A DNA stretch of 64,000 nt from RPQJ01 sp963706755 (GTDB taxonomy: Bacteria; Pseudomonadota; Gammaproteobacteria; Steroidobacterales; Steroidobacteraceae): assembly GCA_963706755.1 (NCBI GenBank), contig CAVPNH010000008.1, positions 124,001 through 188,000 on the forward strand. Reading direction: 5' to 3'. A program made the translations under genes and the position numbers. Below are positions 42,291-51,643 of the stretch, one piece after another. The notes under the pieces were generated by a model. It was not told the origin of the DNA, made no database searches, and was given only the letters and a program-made list of their open reading frames with translations. Position 1 is the stretch's first letter. Every line of letters starts with the position of its first letter.

Positions 42291-43703
42291 CTATGGAACC
42301 GCGTGCGGCTGCGGAGCCATGGCAGCCGCCGCGTCGACCCATCCACCTCCCAGCGCCTTGTACAGGTCCACGCGGGCCTGCAGTCGATCACGCTCGCCCT
42401 GGCTCAGCAGCAGCTCGGCATTGAAGAGCGAAGTCTCGGCGTCGAGCACCTCGAGATAGCTCGAGTAGCCGCCCTCGAAGCGCTTGCGCGCGAGCCGCGC
42501 GTAGGTCGCGAGCGCGTCCACCTGCGCCTTCTGCGCCTGCGTGCGCTCCGTGGTCTTGACGCTCGCGACCAGCGCATCGTCCACGTCCGCGAACGCCCGG
42601 CGCACGGTCTTCCGGTAGTTCGCGAGCAGTTGCGCATGGCGCGCATCGGCCTGCTCGTTGACGCCCACGATGGCGCCCCCCTGGAAGATCGGCCCGGCGA
42701 CCTGCCCGGAGTAGCTCCAGGTGTCGGAGCCGCCGGAGAACAGGCCCTGGAGCTCGACACTCGCGCTGCCGAGCAGGCCGGTGAGCGAAATGGTCGGGAA
42801 ATACAGTGCCCGCGCCGCGCTGATGCGCGCATTGGCCGCGATGAGCGCCTGCTCGGCGGCGACCACGTCCGGGCGCTGCGTGAGCACGTCCGACGGCAGT
42901 CCCGCTGGTACGACGGGCGTCTCGAGCTCCGGGAGCTGGCGTCCGCGGGGAATCGGCCCCGGGTTCCGTCCCAGCAGCAGCGAGAGCGCGTTCTCCTGCT
43001 GAGCCACCTGCTGCTGCAGGACCGGCACGGCGCCGGCGGCAACCTCGTACGCCGAGCGCGCCTGCGCGAGTTCCACGCCGGAGATCACTCCGCCCGAGTG
43101 GCGCTTCTCGAACACGCCGAGCGCCTTGCGCCGGCCCTCGAGGGTTCCCTCGGCGGTGCGCAGCTGCGCGTCGAGCGACAGCAGGGTCACGTAGCCCGAC
43201 GCGGTCGCGCCGACGATGGACAGCACGGCAGCTCGCCGGTCCGCCTCGGAAGCCTTCCAGTCGGCGTTTGCCGCCGCCGTCAGGTTGCGGACGCGGCCCC
43301 AGACGTCGATTTCCCAGCCGGCCGTGAATCCGTCGGCGGTCGCGGTGCGCACCGAGTCGTTGCCCGGGCCGACGACCTGCCGCGACGGCTTTTCCTGCCC
43401 ACTGCTCGCGGTGTAGCCGATGCCCGGGAACAACGGCGCGCGCGTCGTCACCATCGCACCGTGGAAATCGTCCACGCGCGCTGCAGCGATGCGCAGGTCG
43501 TCATTGTTCGCCAGCGCCTCGGTCACCAGCTGGTCGAGTGCCGGGTCGCCGAACCCCGTCCACCACTGCAGGTCCGCGGCGCCCGGCGTCTCGGCCGCCG
43601 AGATGCGGAACTGCGCCGGCACGTTGAGATCCGGCCGCTGGTAGGGCGTGCCGAGGCAGCCTGCGAGCGTGCCCATGGCGAGCAGCAGTGCCAGGCGACG
43701 CAT
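42291..43703 (-). CDS. RND-pump outer-membrane lipoprotein channel (OprM/NodT family)
   Basis: 470 residues; lipobox LAMGTLAGC near residue 16, then GTPYQRPDLNVPAQFR, the family's usual mature N-terminus. Two repeats each contribute strands and long helices (ALANNDDLRIAAARVDDFHG, LLSLDAQLRTAEGTLEGRRK and, in the second repeat, YSSYLEVLDAETSLFNAELL). It forms a trimeric outer-membrane duct for the pump encoded by the two genes upstream. Its start is 4 bp after the pump gene stop, so one transcript is likely. Confidence 0.93.
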   Translation of the reverse strand: MRRLALLLAMGTLAGCLGTPYQRPDLNVPAQFRISAAETPGAADLQWWTGFGDPALDQLVTEALANNDDLRIAAARVDDFHGAMVTTRAPLFPGIGYTASSGQEKPSRQVVGPGNDSVRTATADGFTAGWEIDVWGRVRNLTAAANADWKASEADRRAAVLSIVGATASGYVTLLSLDAQLRTAEGTLEGRRKALGVFEKRHSGGVISGVELAQARSAYEVAAGAVPVLQQQVAQQENALSLLLGRNPGPIPRGRQLPELETPVVPAGLPSDVLTQRPDVVAAEQALIAANARISAARALYFPTISLTGLLGSASVELQGLFSGGSDTWSYSGQVAGPIFQGGAIVGVNEQADARHAQLLANYRKTVRRAFADVDDALVASVKTTERTQAQKAQVDALATYARLARKRFEGGYSSYLEVLDAETSLFNAELLLSQGERDRLQARVDLYKALGGGWVDAAAAMAPQPHAVP

Positions 43704-43706
43704 GGC

Positions 43707-46700
43707 TCAGTGTCCTCCCGCATCTGCGGGGGCGGCCGCAGGCGCCGGGTCCGCGGACGGAGCCGGAGGCTCGCCTTGCGAGGCCACCGGTCTCGGCGGG
43801 AAGAACCGCTCGCTCAGCTGGCTGATCAGCACGTAGAACATCGGCACGAAGAACAGCGCCAGCGTCGTCGCTCCGACCATGCCGCCGATGACGCCCGTGC
43901 CGATCGAGTGGCGCGACGCCGAGCCCGCGCCCGACGCGATCGCGAGCGGTATGGCGCCAGCGGTGAAGGCGAGGGAGGTCATCACGATCGGACGCAGGCG
44001 CATCTTCGCGCCCTCGACGGCGGACTCCACGATCGAGAGGCCCTTCTGCCGCTCGAGCATGGCGAACTCGACGATCAGGATCGCGTTCTTGGCGGAGAGC
44101 CCGATCAGCGTGACCAGGCCGATCTGGAAGTAGACGTCGTTCTCCATGCCTCGCAGCCAGACCGCGAGCAGCGCGCCGAGCACGCCGAACGGAACGGCGG
44201 TGATGACGCTGCCCGGCAGTGACCATGACTCGTACTGCGCGGCCAGGATCAGGAACACCATGACCAGCCCGAAGACGAACACCTGCGCCGAGGCGCCTCC
44301 GGCCTGCTTCTCCTCATACGCGAGGCCGGACCACGCGACGCCGTAGCCCTCGGGCAGGCCGGCCGCGAGTGTCTCCATCGTCGCGATCGCCTGTCCGGAG
44401 CTGAAGCCGGGCGCGGGGCCGCCGTTGATCTTCGCGGCAGGGAAGCCATTGAACCTGGGGATCAGGTCCGGACCCATCGTGAAGCGCGCCGTCGTGACCG
44501 CGTCGAGCGGCACCATTTCGCCGGACCGACCGCGGACATGGATGTTGCGCAGGTCCTCGGGGCTGCTGCGAAACTCGGGCTCTGCCTGCAGGACGACCTG
44601 CCACACGCGTCCGTACTTGTTGTACTGGCTCACGTACAGCGAGCCGAACAGCGACTGCAGCGCGCCGTAGACGTCCGCGATCGGTGCGCCGAGCGTCTCC
44701 GCCTTCTCGCGATCGACCTTGACGCTCAGCTGCCGCGAGGCCGGGTTGAACGTCGAGTTGACACCTGCGAGCGCAGGCTGCTGCTTCGCGCCGGCCGTGA
44801 GCTGCTGCACGGCCTGTGCAAGACGCAGGGGCTCGCCGCCGGTCAGGTCCTGTACCCACATCTCGAAACCGCCCTGGTTCCCGAGCCCGGGAATGGGCGG
44901 GGGGTTGATCGGGATGACGACGGCGTCCTCGATGGCCGCCAGCTGCGGGGCGATGCCGGCGATGAGCGCGTCGAGCGACATTTCCTTGCCCTTGCGCTCC
45001 TCGAAGTCCTTGAGGCTCACGAAGACCGTGGCTGCATTCGTCTTGTACTGGCTGTCCAGCATGCTGTAGCCGGTGAGCACCGAGGCGAACTGCACCGCCG
45101 GGTGCTTCAGCACGATCTCGCCGATGCGGCGCCCGACGGCGTCGGAGCGATCAAGGCTCGCGGAATCCGGCAGGATCGCCGCGATCAGCATGAAGCCCTG
45201 GTCCTCGGGCGGCACGAAGCTGCCGGGCACGGTCTTGAAGAGGCCGAGGATTGCGACGATGAATGCCGCGAACACCATGAGCGCCAGCGCCGTGCGTTTC
45301 AACACCCAGCGCACGGCCTTGCTGTAGCGCTCCGTCAGGCGGTCGAACCACTCGTTGAACGCCCGCAGGATCCTCGGCGGGCGACCGTGCGACCCATCGA
45401 GCAGCAGCGCGGCGAGGGCAGGGGTGAGCGTCAGGGCGACGAACCCGGAAAGGATCACGGAGACGACGACCGTGATCGAGAACTGCTTGTAGAGCACGCC
45501 GGTCGTGCCGCCGAGGAACGCAGTCGGCACGAACACCGCAGCCAGCACCAGCACGATTGCGATCACCGGCCCCGACACCTCGTGCATCGCGGCGAACGCC
45601 GCGTCGCGTGCGGAGAGGCCCTTCGTCTTCATGTTGGCCTCGACGGCCTCGATCACCACGATCGCGTCGTCGACCACGATGCCGATCGCGAGCACCATGC
45701 CGAAGAGCGTCAGCAGGTTGATCGAGAAGCCGAGCAGCTGCATGCCTACGAACGTGCCGACGATCGACACCACCACCGCGAGGGTGGGGATCAGGGTCGC
45801 GCGCAGGTTCTGCAGGAAGACGTAGACCACCAGCACCACGAGTACCACGGCCTCGATCAGCGTGTGCACGACCTCGTCGATGGACGCGGTGACGAACTTG
45901 GTCGAGTCGAGCGACACCTGGTAGTCGATGCCGGCGGGGAAGCCGGCCTTGAGGCTCTCGAGCGTGCGGCGCACCCCTTTCGAGACCTCGAGCGCGTTCG
46001 ATCCGGGCTGCTGGTAGACGGAGATGAATACGGCCGGCTTGCCGTTCAGGCTCGGCCGCATCATGTAGTTCTGCAGTCCCTCCTCGGCGCGACCGACGTC
46101 GCCGAGCCGGACGATGGCCGCGCCCGCCGGGTCCGTGCGCAGGATGATGTTCTCGAACTGCTCCGGCTCGTTGAAGCGGCCTTCCGTCACCACGGGCACG
46201 GTGATCTCGACCGGCTTCGATGTCGGCGACTGCCCGATCGAGCCGGCGCCGAACTGCTGGTTCTGCTTCGAGATCGCCTGCTGGATGTCCGTGGGCGTGA
46301 TGCCGAGCGACGCCATGCGGTCGGGCCTGAGCCAGATGCGCATGGCGTTTTCGGACGCGCCGAAGAGTGAGGCCTGGTTCGCGCCCGGCACGCGCTTCAC
46401 GGCGTCGAGCACGTAGAGGTTCGCGTAGTTCGCGACGTAATTGACGTCGTAGCGGCCGTCGGGCGCGTAGACGGCGATCAGCATCATGATGCTGGAGGAA
46501 CGCTTCTCGACTCGTACGCCGGTCTTCTGCACGATGTCGGGCAGTTGCGGCAACGCGATGTTCACGCGGTTCTGGACCTGTACCTGGGCCGTGTCGGGGT
46601 CGGTCCCGATCTTGAAGTAGACCGTGAGCGTCATCTGGCCGGTCGAGGAACTCGTCGACTGCATGTAGAGCATGTTGTCGACGCCGTTCACCTGCGTCTC

Positions 46701-46898
46701 GATGGGCGCGGCGAGGGCCTGTGCGACGGTCTCGGCGTTCGCGCCCGGGAAGCTCGCGGAGACTGTGACCTGCGGCGGGGCGATCGGCGGGTACTGCTCG
46801 ATGGGCAGCCCCACGAGCGCGGCGAGGCCTGCGAGCGTGACGACGATGGACAGGACGCTCGCGAGGATCGGGCGCCGGATGCAGAGGTCTGAGATCAC
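43707..46898 (-). CDS. RND efflux pump, inner-membrane transporter (HAE1/AcrB-like)
   Basis: 1063 residues, normal for AcrB/MexB. The N-terminus (MISDLCIRRPILASVLSIVV) and pore-domain opening (GLPIEQYPPIAPPQVTVSAS) are typical. The proton relay aspartates lie in GIVVDDAIVVIEAVEAN. Late helices include LRPIVMTSLAFTAGAIPLAI and GTGVIGGMVGATTLALFFVP. It exports drugs, solvents or similar compounds with proton uptake. Operon order is adaptor (46917), pump, channel. No local repressor gene (TetR or MarR) is in the window, which is unusual for such operons. Confidence 0.95.
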   Translation of the reverse strand: MISDLCIRRPILASVLSIVVTLAGLAALVGLPIEQYPPIAPPQVTVSASFPGANAETVAQALAAPIETQVNGVDNMLYMQSTSSSTGQMTLTVYFKIGTDPDTAQVQVQNRVNIALPQLPDIVQKTGVRVEKRSSSIMMLIAVYAPDGRYDVNYVANYANLYVLDAVKRVPGANQASLFGASENAMRIWLRPDRMASLGITPTDIQQAISKQNQQFGAGSIGQSPTSKPVEITVPVVTEGRFNEPEQFENIILRTDPAGAAIVRLGDVGRAEEGLQNYMMRPSLNGKPAVFISVYQQPGSNALEVSKGVRRTLESLKAGFPAGIDYQVSLDSTKFVTASIDEVVHTLIEAVVLVVLVVYVFLQNLRATLIPTLAVVVSIVGTFVGMQLLGFSINLLTLFGMVLAIGIVVDDAIVVIEAVEANMKTKGLSARDAAFAAMHEVSGPVIAIVLVLAAVFVPTAFLGGTTGVLYKQFSITVVVSVILSGFVALTLTPALAALLLDGSHGRPPRILRAFNEWFDRLTERYSKAVRWVLKRTALALMVFAAFIVAILGLFKTVPGSFVPPEDQGFMLIAAILPDSASLDRSDAVGRRIGEIVLKHPAVQFASVLTGYSMLDSQYKTNAATVFVSLKDFEERKGKEMSLDALIAGIAPQLAAIEDAVVIPINPPPIPGLGNQGGFEMWVQDLTGGEPLRLAQAVQQLTAGAKQQPALAGVNSTFNPASRQLSVKVDREKAETLGAPIADVYGALQSLFGSLYVSQYNKYGRVWQVVLQAEPEFRSSPEDLRNIHVRGRSGEMVPLDAVTTARFTMGPDLIPRFNGFPAAKINGGPAPGFSSGQAIATMETLAAGLPEGYGVAWSGLAYEEKQAGGASAQVFVFGLVMVFLILAAQYESWSLPGSVITAVPFGVLGALLAVWLRGMENDVYFQIGLVTLIGLSAKNAILIVEFAMLERQKGLSIVESAVEGAKMRLRPIVMTSLAFTAGAIPLAIASGAGSASRHSIGTGVIGGMVGATTLALFFVPMFYVLISQLSERFFPPRPVASQGEPPAPSADPAPAAAPADAGGH

Positions 46899-46916
46899 CT
46901 GCGGTTCCGCCCTGCG

Positions 46917-48095
46917 TCAGCCCCGGGCCGGCTGGGATTTCGCGGACGGCGGAGCCTGTCCGGGTTCGGCAGGCCTGACCGGGACGCCCGGCGCGAGCTT
47001 GAGCCCGCCATCCACGACCACGCGCTCGCCCGGATGCAGGCCCTCGCTGATGAGCCACTGGTCCCCCGTCAGTGGACCGACCGACACGGGCCTGAACTGC
47101 GCCTTCGATTCGGCATCCACGACCCAGACGAAGTTGCCCTGGGGCCCCTGCATGACCGCGCGCTGGGGCAACTGTATTGCGTCCACCCACGTCGCACCGC
47201 GCACGCGTACGCGCACGAACTGGCCGGGTCGCAGGGCACCGTCCTTGTTCGGCAGTTCCGCTCGCACGAGGAACGTGCCCGTCTCCTTGCTGAACGATGC
47301 CTCGCCGAACGTGATGTGTCCCGGGGCCGGGACGGTGGTGCCGTCGGCCAGCACGATCTCCACGCTGAATTTTCCGCCGGGCGGCGCCTTGAGCGTCCCG
47401 TCCGACATGAGCCGGTTGAATCGGAGCTGTTCGTTCTCGGAGACGCTGAAATTCACGCGCATCGGATCGAGCGCGGACACGTACGTGAGCAGGCTGTCCG
47501 GCCCGGGCGAGACGAAGCTGCCCGGCTGCTTGCGCGCGAAGCTCGTGACGCCGTTCACCGGCGAGCGGATCGTCGTGTAGCTCAGGTTGATCTCGGCCTG
47601 CTGGACGCGCGACCTCGCGCCCGCCACCGCGGCGACGGCGGCGTCCTTCGTGCCGGTCGCGTCGTCGAGGTCCTTCTGGCTGAGCGCGTCCTCGGCGGCC
47701 AGCGGGCCAACGCGCTTCAAGTTCGCGCTGGCCGTGGTGAGCCGGGCCTGCTGCGCCTGCAGTTCGGCGCGCGCGGCGTCGAGCGATGCCTCGAACGGCT
47801 TGCGGTCCATCTGGAACAGCACGTCGCCCTTCTGGGCCACGCTGCCCTCGCGGTAGGCGATGGACTCGAGGAACCCCTCGACGCGCGCCCGGATCTCGAC
47901 TTCCTGCGAGCTCTCCGTCTCGCCCACGAACTCGGCGGCGTAGGGCACGTCACCGCCCGTCACGGTGATTACGGCGGCGGGGACCGCCTGCGGTTCAGCC
48001 TTGGGAGCCGGCTTGCCGCCGCCGCAGGCCGCAAGTGAAACTGCGCAAAGTGCGACGGGCAGCCACGGCACCAGTGGACGAGGTGTTGGATTCAC
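46917..48095 (-). CDS. RND efflux periplasmic adaptor (AcrA/MexA-like)
   Basis: 392 residues; lipobox VSLAAC near residue 24, so it is a lipid-anchored periplasmic protein. Lipoyl half-motifs are ARVEGFLESIAYREGSVAQK and TIRSPVNGVTSFARKQPGSF, with a helical hairpin between them (ELQAQQARLTTASANLKRVG). The barrel region (RVNFSVSENEQLRFNRLMSD) and C-terminal domain follow. It bridges the pump at 43707 and the channel at 42291. It is the first gene of the operon; the pump starts 18 bp after its stop. Confidence 0.93.
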   Translation of the reverse strand: MNPTPRPLVPWLPVALCAVSLAACGGGKPAPKAEPQAVPAAVITVTGGDVPYAAEFVGETESSQEVEIRARVEGFLESIAYREGSVAQKGDVLFQMDRKPFEASLDAARAELQAQQARLTTASANLKRVGPLAAEDALSQKDLDDATGTKDAAVAAVAGARSRVQQAEINLSYTTIRSPVNGVTSFARKQPGSFVSPGPDSLLTYVSALDPMRVNFSVSENEQLRFNRLMSDGTLKAPPGGKFSVEIVLADGTTVPAPGHITFGEASFSKETGTFLVRAELPNKDGALRPGQFVRVRVRGATWVDAIQLPQRAVMQGPQGNFVWVVDAESKAQFRPVSVGPLTGDQWLISEGLHPGERVVVDGGLKLAPGVPVRPAEPGQAPPSAKSQPARG

Positions 48096-48314
48096 GCGGC
48101 ACCGCCCTCGAGGGAGTGGGACTCGGGGAGACTCCCACGGCCCGCAATTCTAAGCACAACCAGTGCGCGCCCGCGAGTGCACTCATCCAGCCACCGGATT
48201 TCACCAATTGGCTGGATTCCGGCTATCCTGCACGCGAACTTCGGCAACGACGCCTGGCAACGCCGCGCTGCCGTCAACTGGCCAGCGACAGCTGCTCAGG
48301 AGGGGACACTGTTC

Positions 48315-48612
48315 ATGCTCCGAGCCATCAAGGTCGCGTGCGTCGACGTGGCCGTCCTGACCGGGACGTTGTGCTTTGCCGCAACGGCCAGTGCGTGGGT
48401 CTACCCGGAGCATCGCGAGATTGCGTTGCAGGCGGTGCAGGGCCTGGATCCGGGTGGTCGCGGATGTCGCGGTCCAGCTCAAGGAGGACCTCGCGCGCAT
48501 CCCGCTGACCGCGCCGCCTGGCGTGTCAGATAGTGGGGCGCCCCGGGTGTATCTTCGCAACGTCTGGTCGCTGGGCCTGCGCATGACGTTCATTTGGAGG
48601 CGTTACTGGTGA
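48315..48612 (+). pseudogene. Remnant of a small secreted protein
   Basis: A good ribosome site (CAGGAGGGG) precedes ATG 48315, and a signal peptide is clear (LTGTLCFAATASA), followed by WVYPEHREIALQAVQGLDP. That frame then turns into improbable sequence and stops at 48533, while the +1 frame carries protein-like VVADVAVQLKEDLARIPLTA to 48612. A frameshift plus truncation is the simplest reading. The parent family is not recognised. Its 3' end overlaps the start of the next gene. Confidence 0.5.
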
Positions 48613-49997
48613 GCCAAGTTCCCTATGCGACTAACCCGTGGGTGTGCGGCACCGCGAGCACGCTTACGGCGCTCATCGTGCTGTCGGCAGCGCTCACCGG
48701 CTGCGCGTCGCAGCCGGCCGCCCCGACCGGGGACCCGTTCGCGGCCCCGACCGCGGGCCCGATCGCGGGCCCGACCGCCAAGGCGATCGACCCGCAGCGC
48801 GTCCAGACACTCACCCAGGACGGCGTGACGGTGCAGCTTGCCGTCGCCACGGACGAGGAGGCTTCGAGGCAGTTTGGCGTTTCGCTCGCCGAGTACGGCA
48901 TCCAGCCGATCTGGGTCAGGATCATCAACACGACTGACGTGGACTACTGGGTCATGCCGCTCGCGATCGACCCGGATTACTACACGGCCGACGAGGCGGC
49001 GCTGGTCGCCACCGAGGACCTGGACGACGAGAAGAAGGCGCAGGTCACCGCGGCTTTCCGAAAGCACGCGATGCCGTTCTACCTCGGCGGCCCGAGCGAG
49101 AACGAAGGCTACGTCTATGCGACCTTCCGAAGCGGCGGCCGCTTCGTGGACGTGAGGCTCTCGGCGTACGGTCACGGCGTCAGGATGCGTTTCGCCGTAC
49201 CGCTGCCGACCGAGGGATTCGATTATGAACTGTCGCCGCTGCGCCAGCTTTACGCGCAGGTGGGCAGCTATCCGGACCTGACCCGGGACGAGGTACGCGT
49301 ACGCGTGCGCGAAATGCCCTGCTGCACCACCACCGCCGACGGAAAGGGGGAGGGCGACCCGCTCAACATCGTCCTGGTCGGCAGCGGCCGGGACGTGCTC
49401 GCCGGTCTCACGGCCGGCGGCTGGGGCTTCACGGAAGCCATTACCGTGGACAGTGTCCGCCGGATGATCGGCGCGGCGCTCACGGACCAGCCGATGGTGA
49501 CCGCACCCGTGAGCGCCCTCTACGCGTTCGGCCGCAAGCAGGACCTCGCGCTGCAGCGGGCGAGATCGAAGATTGCCCAGCGCAACCACATGCGCCTCTG
49601 GCTCGCGCCGTTCCGGTGCGAGGGCCAGCCGGTCTGGGTCGGACAGGTCAGTCGCGACATCGGCGTGAAGCTGACCCGCAAGTCACCCACGTTGACCACG
49701 CACATCATTGACCCGAACGTCGACGAATCGCGGGAGTACGTGCTGGAGAGCCTGCTCCACGAGGAGGCGGTCGAGTGGTTCGCATTCGTACGCGGCGGGC
49801 ATCCCGCGACGCGCGATGATCCGCGGCACAACCTCACCGACGACCCGTACTTCACGGACGGGATGCGCATGCTGATCCGCGTGTCGGCCGCGCCGGTTCC
49901 GCCCTGGCAGACGGTGGTCCTGCCGTGGAACGAGTCCACGGACCCGATCCGTGCGGGCAGGGGCGAGGACGCCGTCGTGCACAAGGACCCGCCCTGA
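48609..49997 (+). CDS. Lipoprotein with LssY C-terminal-like domain
   Basis: About 462 residues from GTG 48609, which GGAGG precedes by 8 bases. A lipobox lies at SAALTGC. An Ala/Pro/Thr/Gly repeat linker follows (PTGDPFAAPTAGPIAGPTAK), then an N-terminal domain (YGIQPIWVRIINTTDVDYWV). The C-terminal region matches LssY_C: LNIVLVGSGRDVLAGLTAGG, WGFTEAITVDSVR, MRLWLAPFRCEGQPVWVGQV and ESREYVLESLLHEEAVEWFA. LssY-like domains are linked to secretion or membrane phosphatase proteins, but the function is unknown. Confidence 0.78.
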   Translation: MSQVPYATNPWVCGTASTLTALIVLSAALTGCASQPAAPTGDPFAAPTAGPIAGPTAKAIDPQRVQTLTQDGVTVQLAVATDEEASRQFGVSLAEYGIQPIWVRIINTTDVDYWVMPLAIDPDYYTADEAALVATEDLDDEKKAQVTAAFRKHAMPFYLGGPSENEGYVYATFRSGGRFVDVRLSAYGHGVRMRFAVPLPTEGFDYELSPLRQLYAQVGSYPDLTRDEVRVRVREMPCCTTTADGKGEGDPLNIVLVGSGRDVLAGLTAGGWGFTEAITVDSVRRMIGAALTDQPMVTAPVSALYAFGRKQDLALQRARSKIAQRNHMRLWLAPFRCEGQPVWVGQVSRDIGVKLTRKSPTLTTHIIDPNVDESREYVLESLLHEEAVEWFAFVRGGHPATRDDPRHNLTDDPYFTDGMRMLIRVSAAPVPPWQTVVLPWNESTDPIRAGRGEDAVVHKDPP

Positions 49998-50039
49998 CCG
50001 ATCGATGATCTGCCGCGCCCGGGGACGGCAGATCTCGCC

Positions 50040-51626
50040 TCAGAGGTGCTCCTCGAAGAGCTGCCCGATCGACTTCCGGAATCGCTCGATCACGCTCTCC
50101 GGTGACTCGAACTTGGCCGCCTGCTCGGGCGTCACCTCGCGGCTGTACTTGAGGTCGTTGCCCAGGAACCTGTCGCGGAGCGACTTCGACAGCTCGGGGT
50201 CGAGGAACACCACGGCCGTCTCGCTGTTCAGCTTTTCGCTCCGTGGGTCTAGGTTGTAGGACCCGACGAGGCTCCGCTTCCCGTCCACGACGGCGAACTT
50301 CGAGTGCATGGTGCCCTGGTTGCGGGTGGGCTCGTCGGGCGCCTGGCCGACCCATTCCCAGATTCTGAGTCCCGCGCCTTCGTTCCTGCAGGCGGCGACC
50401 TCGGGAGTCTCGTTCACGGCGAGCAGGTCCTTGTAATAGCCGCGGCCGACCAGGGTGATTTCCGGGAGGTCGTTGGTTTCGGGGCTGTTGGAGATGAGCG
50501 TCACGGACACGCAGCGCTTCGCCGCGTCCGTGAGCGCCTTCGACAGCGACGGCGTCGGCACGAAATACGCGTTCGCGATCAGCACCTCGCTCTCCGCCCG
50601 CTCGATCAGCTTGATGTACGCCTGCTGGATGTAGGTTTCCTTGAGGCGCGGTCGGTTCTGCAGGAAGCGGCAGGTGGCGCCGCGGAAATCGAGCGTGGGC
50701 TGCCGTGACTCGAGCCCCGCGACGTTCTGCACGATTTTCGGGTCGGTCTCGTAGGAAAACGGCACCTTGCCGGTGGCGCCCAGGACCTTGCGGGTCGCGT
50801 CCCAGTAAAGGTTCGTGTTGAAGATGCCGCGGCTCTTCTTGACGCCGACGAAATACTCGAAGTTGCGATCGAACGCCGTGACCAGGTCCTTAACGATGAC
50901 GCCGCGCAGCACGACGTCCTGGTCGCGCCAGGTGCTGTCCGGGTCGTCCGGGTTGGCGCGGAAATACTCGTTGCCGATGTTGAGGCCGCCGGTGATGGCG
51001 AGTGCGTGGTCCGTCTCGCCGTCGATGATCCACATCTTCTCGTGGAAGCGCTTGTCGAGCTGGTCCGGGTCGGTGTGCGGCGTGAGCAGCGGGACCGGCA
51101 CCTCGTTCAGCCACTGCAGGGCCATCGCCTCGTAGCCCTCGACCTCGATGCCGTTCTGCTTCAGGTCGAAGAACATCCGTTGCGTCTGCAGCCACGGGTT
51201 CGAGAACGCGTCCACGATGACCCGCACGTCGAGCCCCGCCGCCTTCTTCTGCTTCAGGATCTCGGCGACCCGCAGGCCCGACTCGTCGCCCTTGAACACG
51301 AGCGCCTGGATGCGTATGGATTTCTGCGCACTCTTGAGTGCGTCCAGCCGGACGGCGAACGAGTCCTCGCCGCCCTGCAGCACGGCAATCTCGCAGCCGT
51401 CGGGCCCGTGCACCGGGAACAGGCCACTTAAGCCCACGTCGGGGTAGGGACTGCCGATGAAGTGCGCGTCCGGGCCAAGCACCGACGTCGCGCTCGTATC
51501 CTCGATGAACTGCTGGAGTTCGGGTTCTCCGCCGGCGCCGGGCATGGGCGGCGTGGCGGCGCAGCCCGCGAGCAGGGTGGCGGTAGCCAGCATGAGTGCC
51601 GGTGCAAATCGTCGATGCATGGTCAT
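50040..51626 (-). CDS. Phospholipase D-family lipoprotein
   Basis: 528 residues from ATG 51626 (MTMHRRFAPALMLATATLLA; lipobox LLAGC). Two HKD-type motifs are visible: HEKMWIIDGE near residue 205 and MHSKFAVVDGKRSLVGSYNL near 430, with the usual downstream Asn and Ser (GGLNIGNEYF, SYNLDPRSEK). Both half-sites are therefore complete. Family members are cardiolipin synthases or phospholipases/phosphatidyltransferases; the lipoprotein signal places this one in the periplasm or outer membrane. The next gene (a hydrolase lipoprotein) ends 17 bp upstream on the same strand. Confidence 0.9.
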   Translation of the reverse strand: MTMHRRFAPALMLATATLLAGCAATPPMPGAGGEPELQQFIEDTSATSVLGPDAHFIGSPYPDVGLSGLFPVHGPDGCEIAVLQGGEDSFAVRLDALKSAQKSIRIQALVFKGDESGLRVAEILKQKKAAGLDVRVIVDAFSNPWLQTQRMFFDLKQNGIEVEGYEAMALQWLNEVPVPLLTPHTDPDQLDKRFHEKMWIIDGETDHALAITGGLNIGNEYFRANPDDPDSTWRDQDVVLRGVIVKDLVTAFDRNFEYFVGVKKSRGIFNTNLYWDATRKVLGATGKVPFSYETDPKIVQNVAGLESRQPTLDFRGATCRFLQNRPRLKETYIQQAYIKLIERAESEVLIANAYFVPTPSLSKALTDAAKRCVSVTLISNSPETNDLPEITLVGRGYYKDLLAVNETPEVAACRNEGAGLRIWEWVGQAPDEPTRNQGTMHSKFAVVDGKRSLVGSYNLDPRSEKLNSETAVVFLDPELSKSLRDRFLGNDLKYSREVTPEQAAKFESPESVIERFRKSIGQLFEEHL

Positions 51627-51643
51627 GACTGCCCTTGGTGCCT

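Noticed and set aside
42303..46370. Long plus-strand open frames opposite the RND pump operon
   Set aside because: Same antisense pattern; the pump, channel and adaptor on the minus strand explain the region fully.
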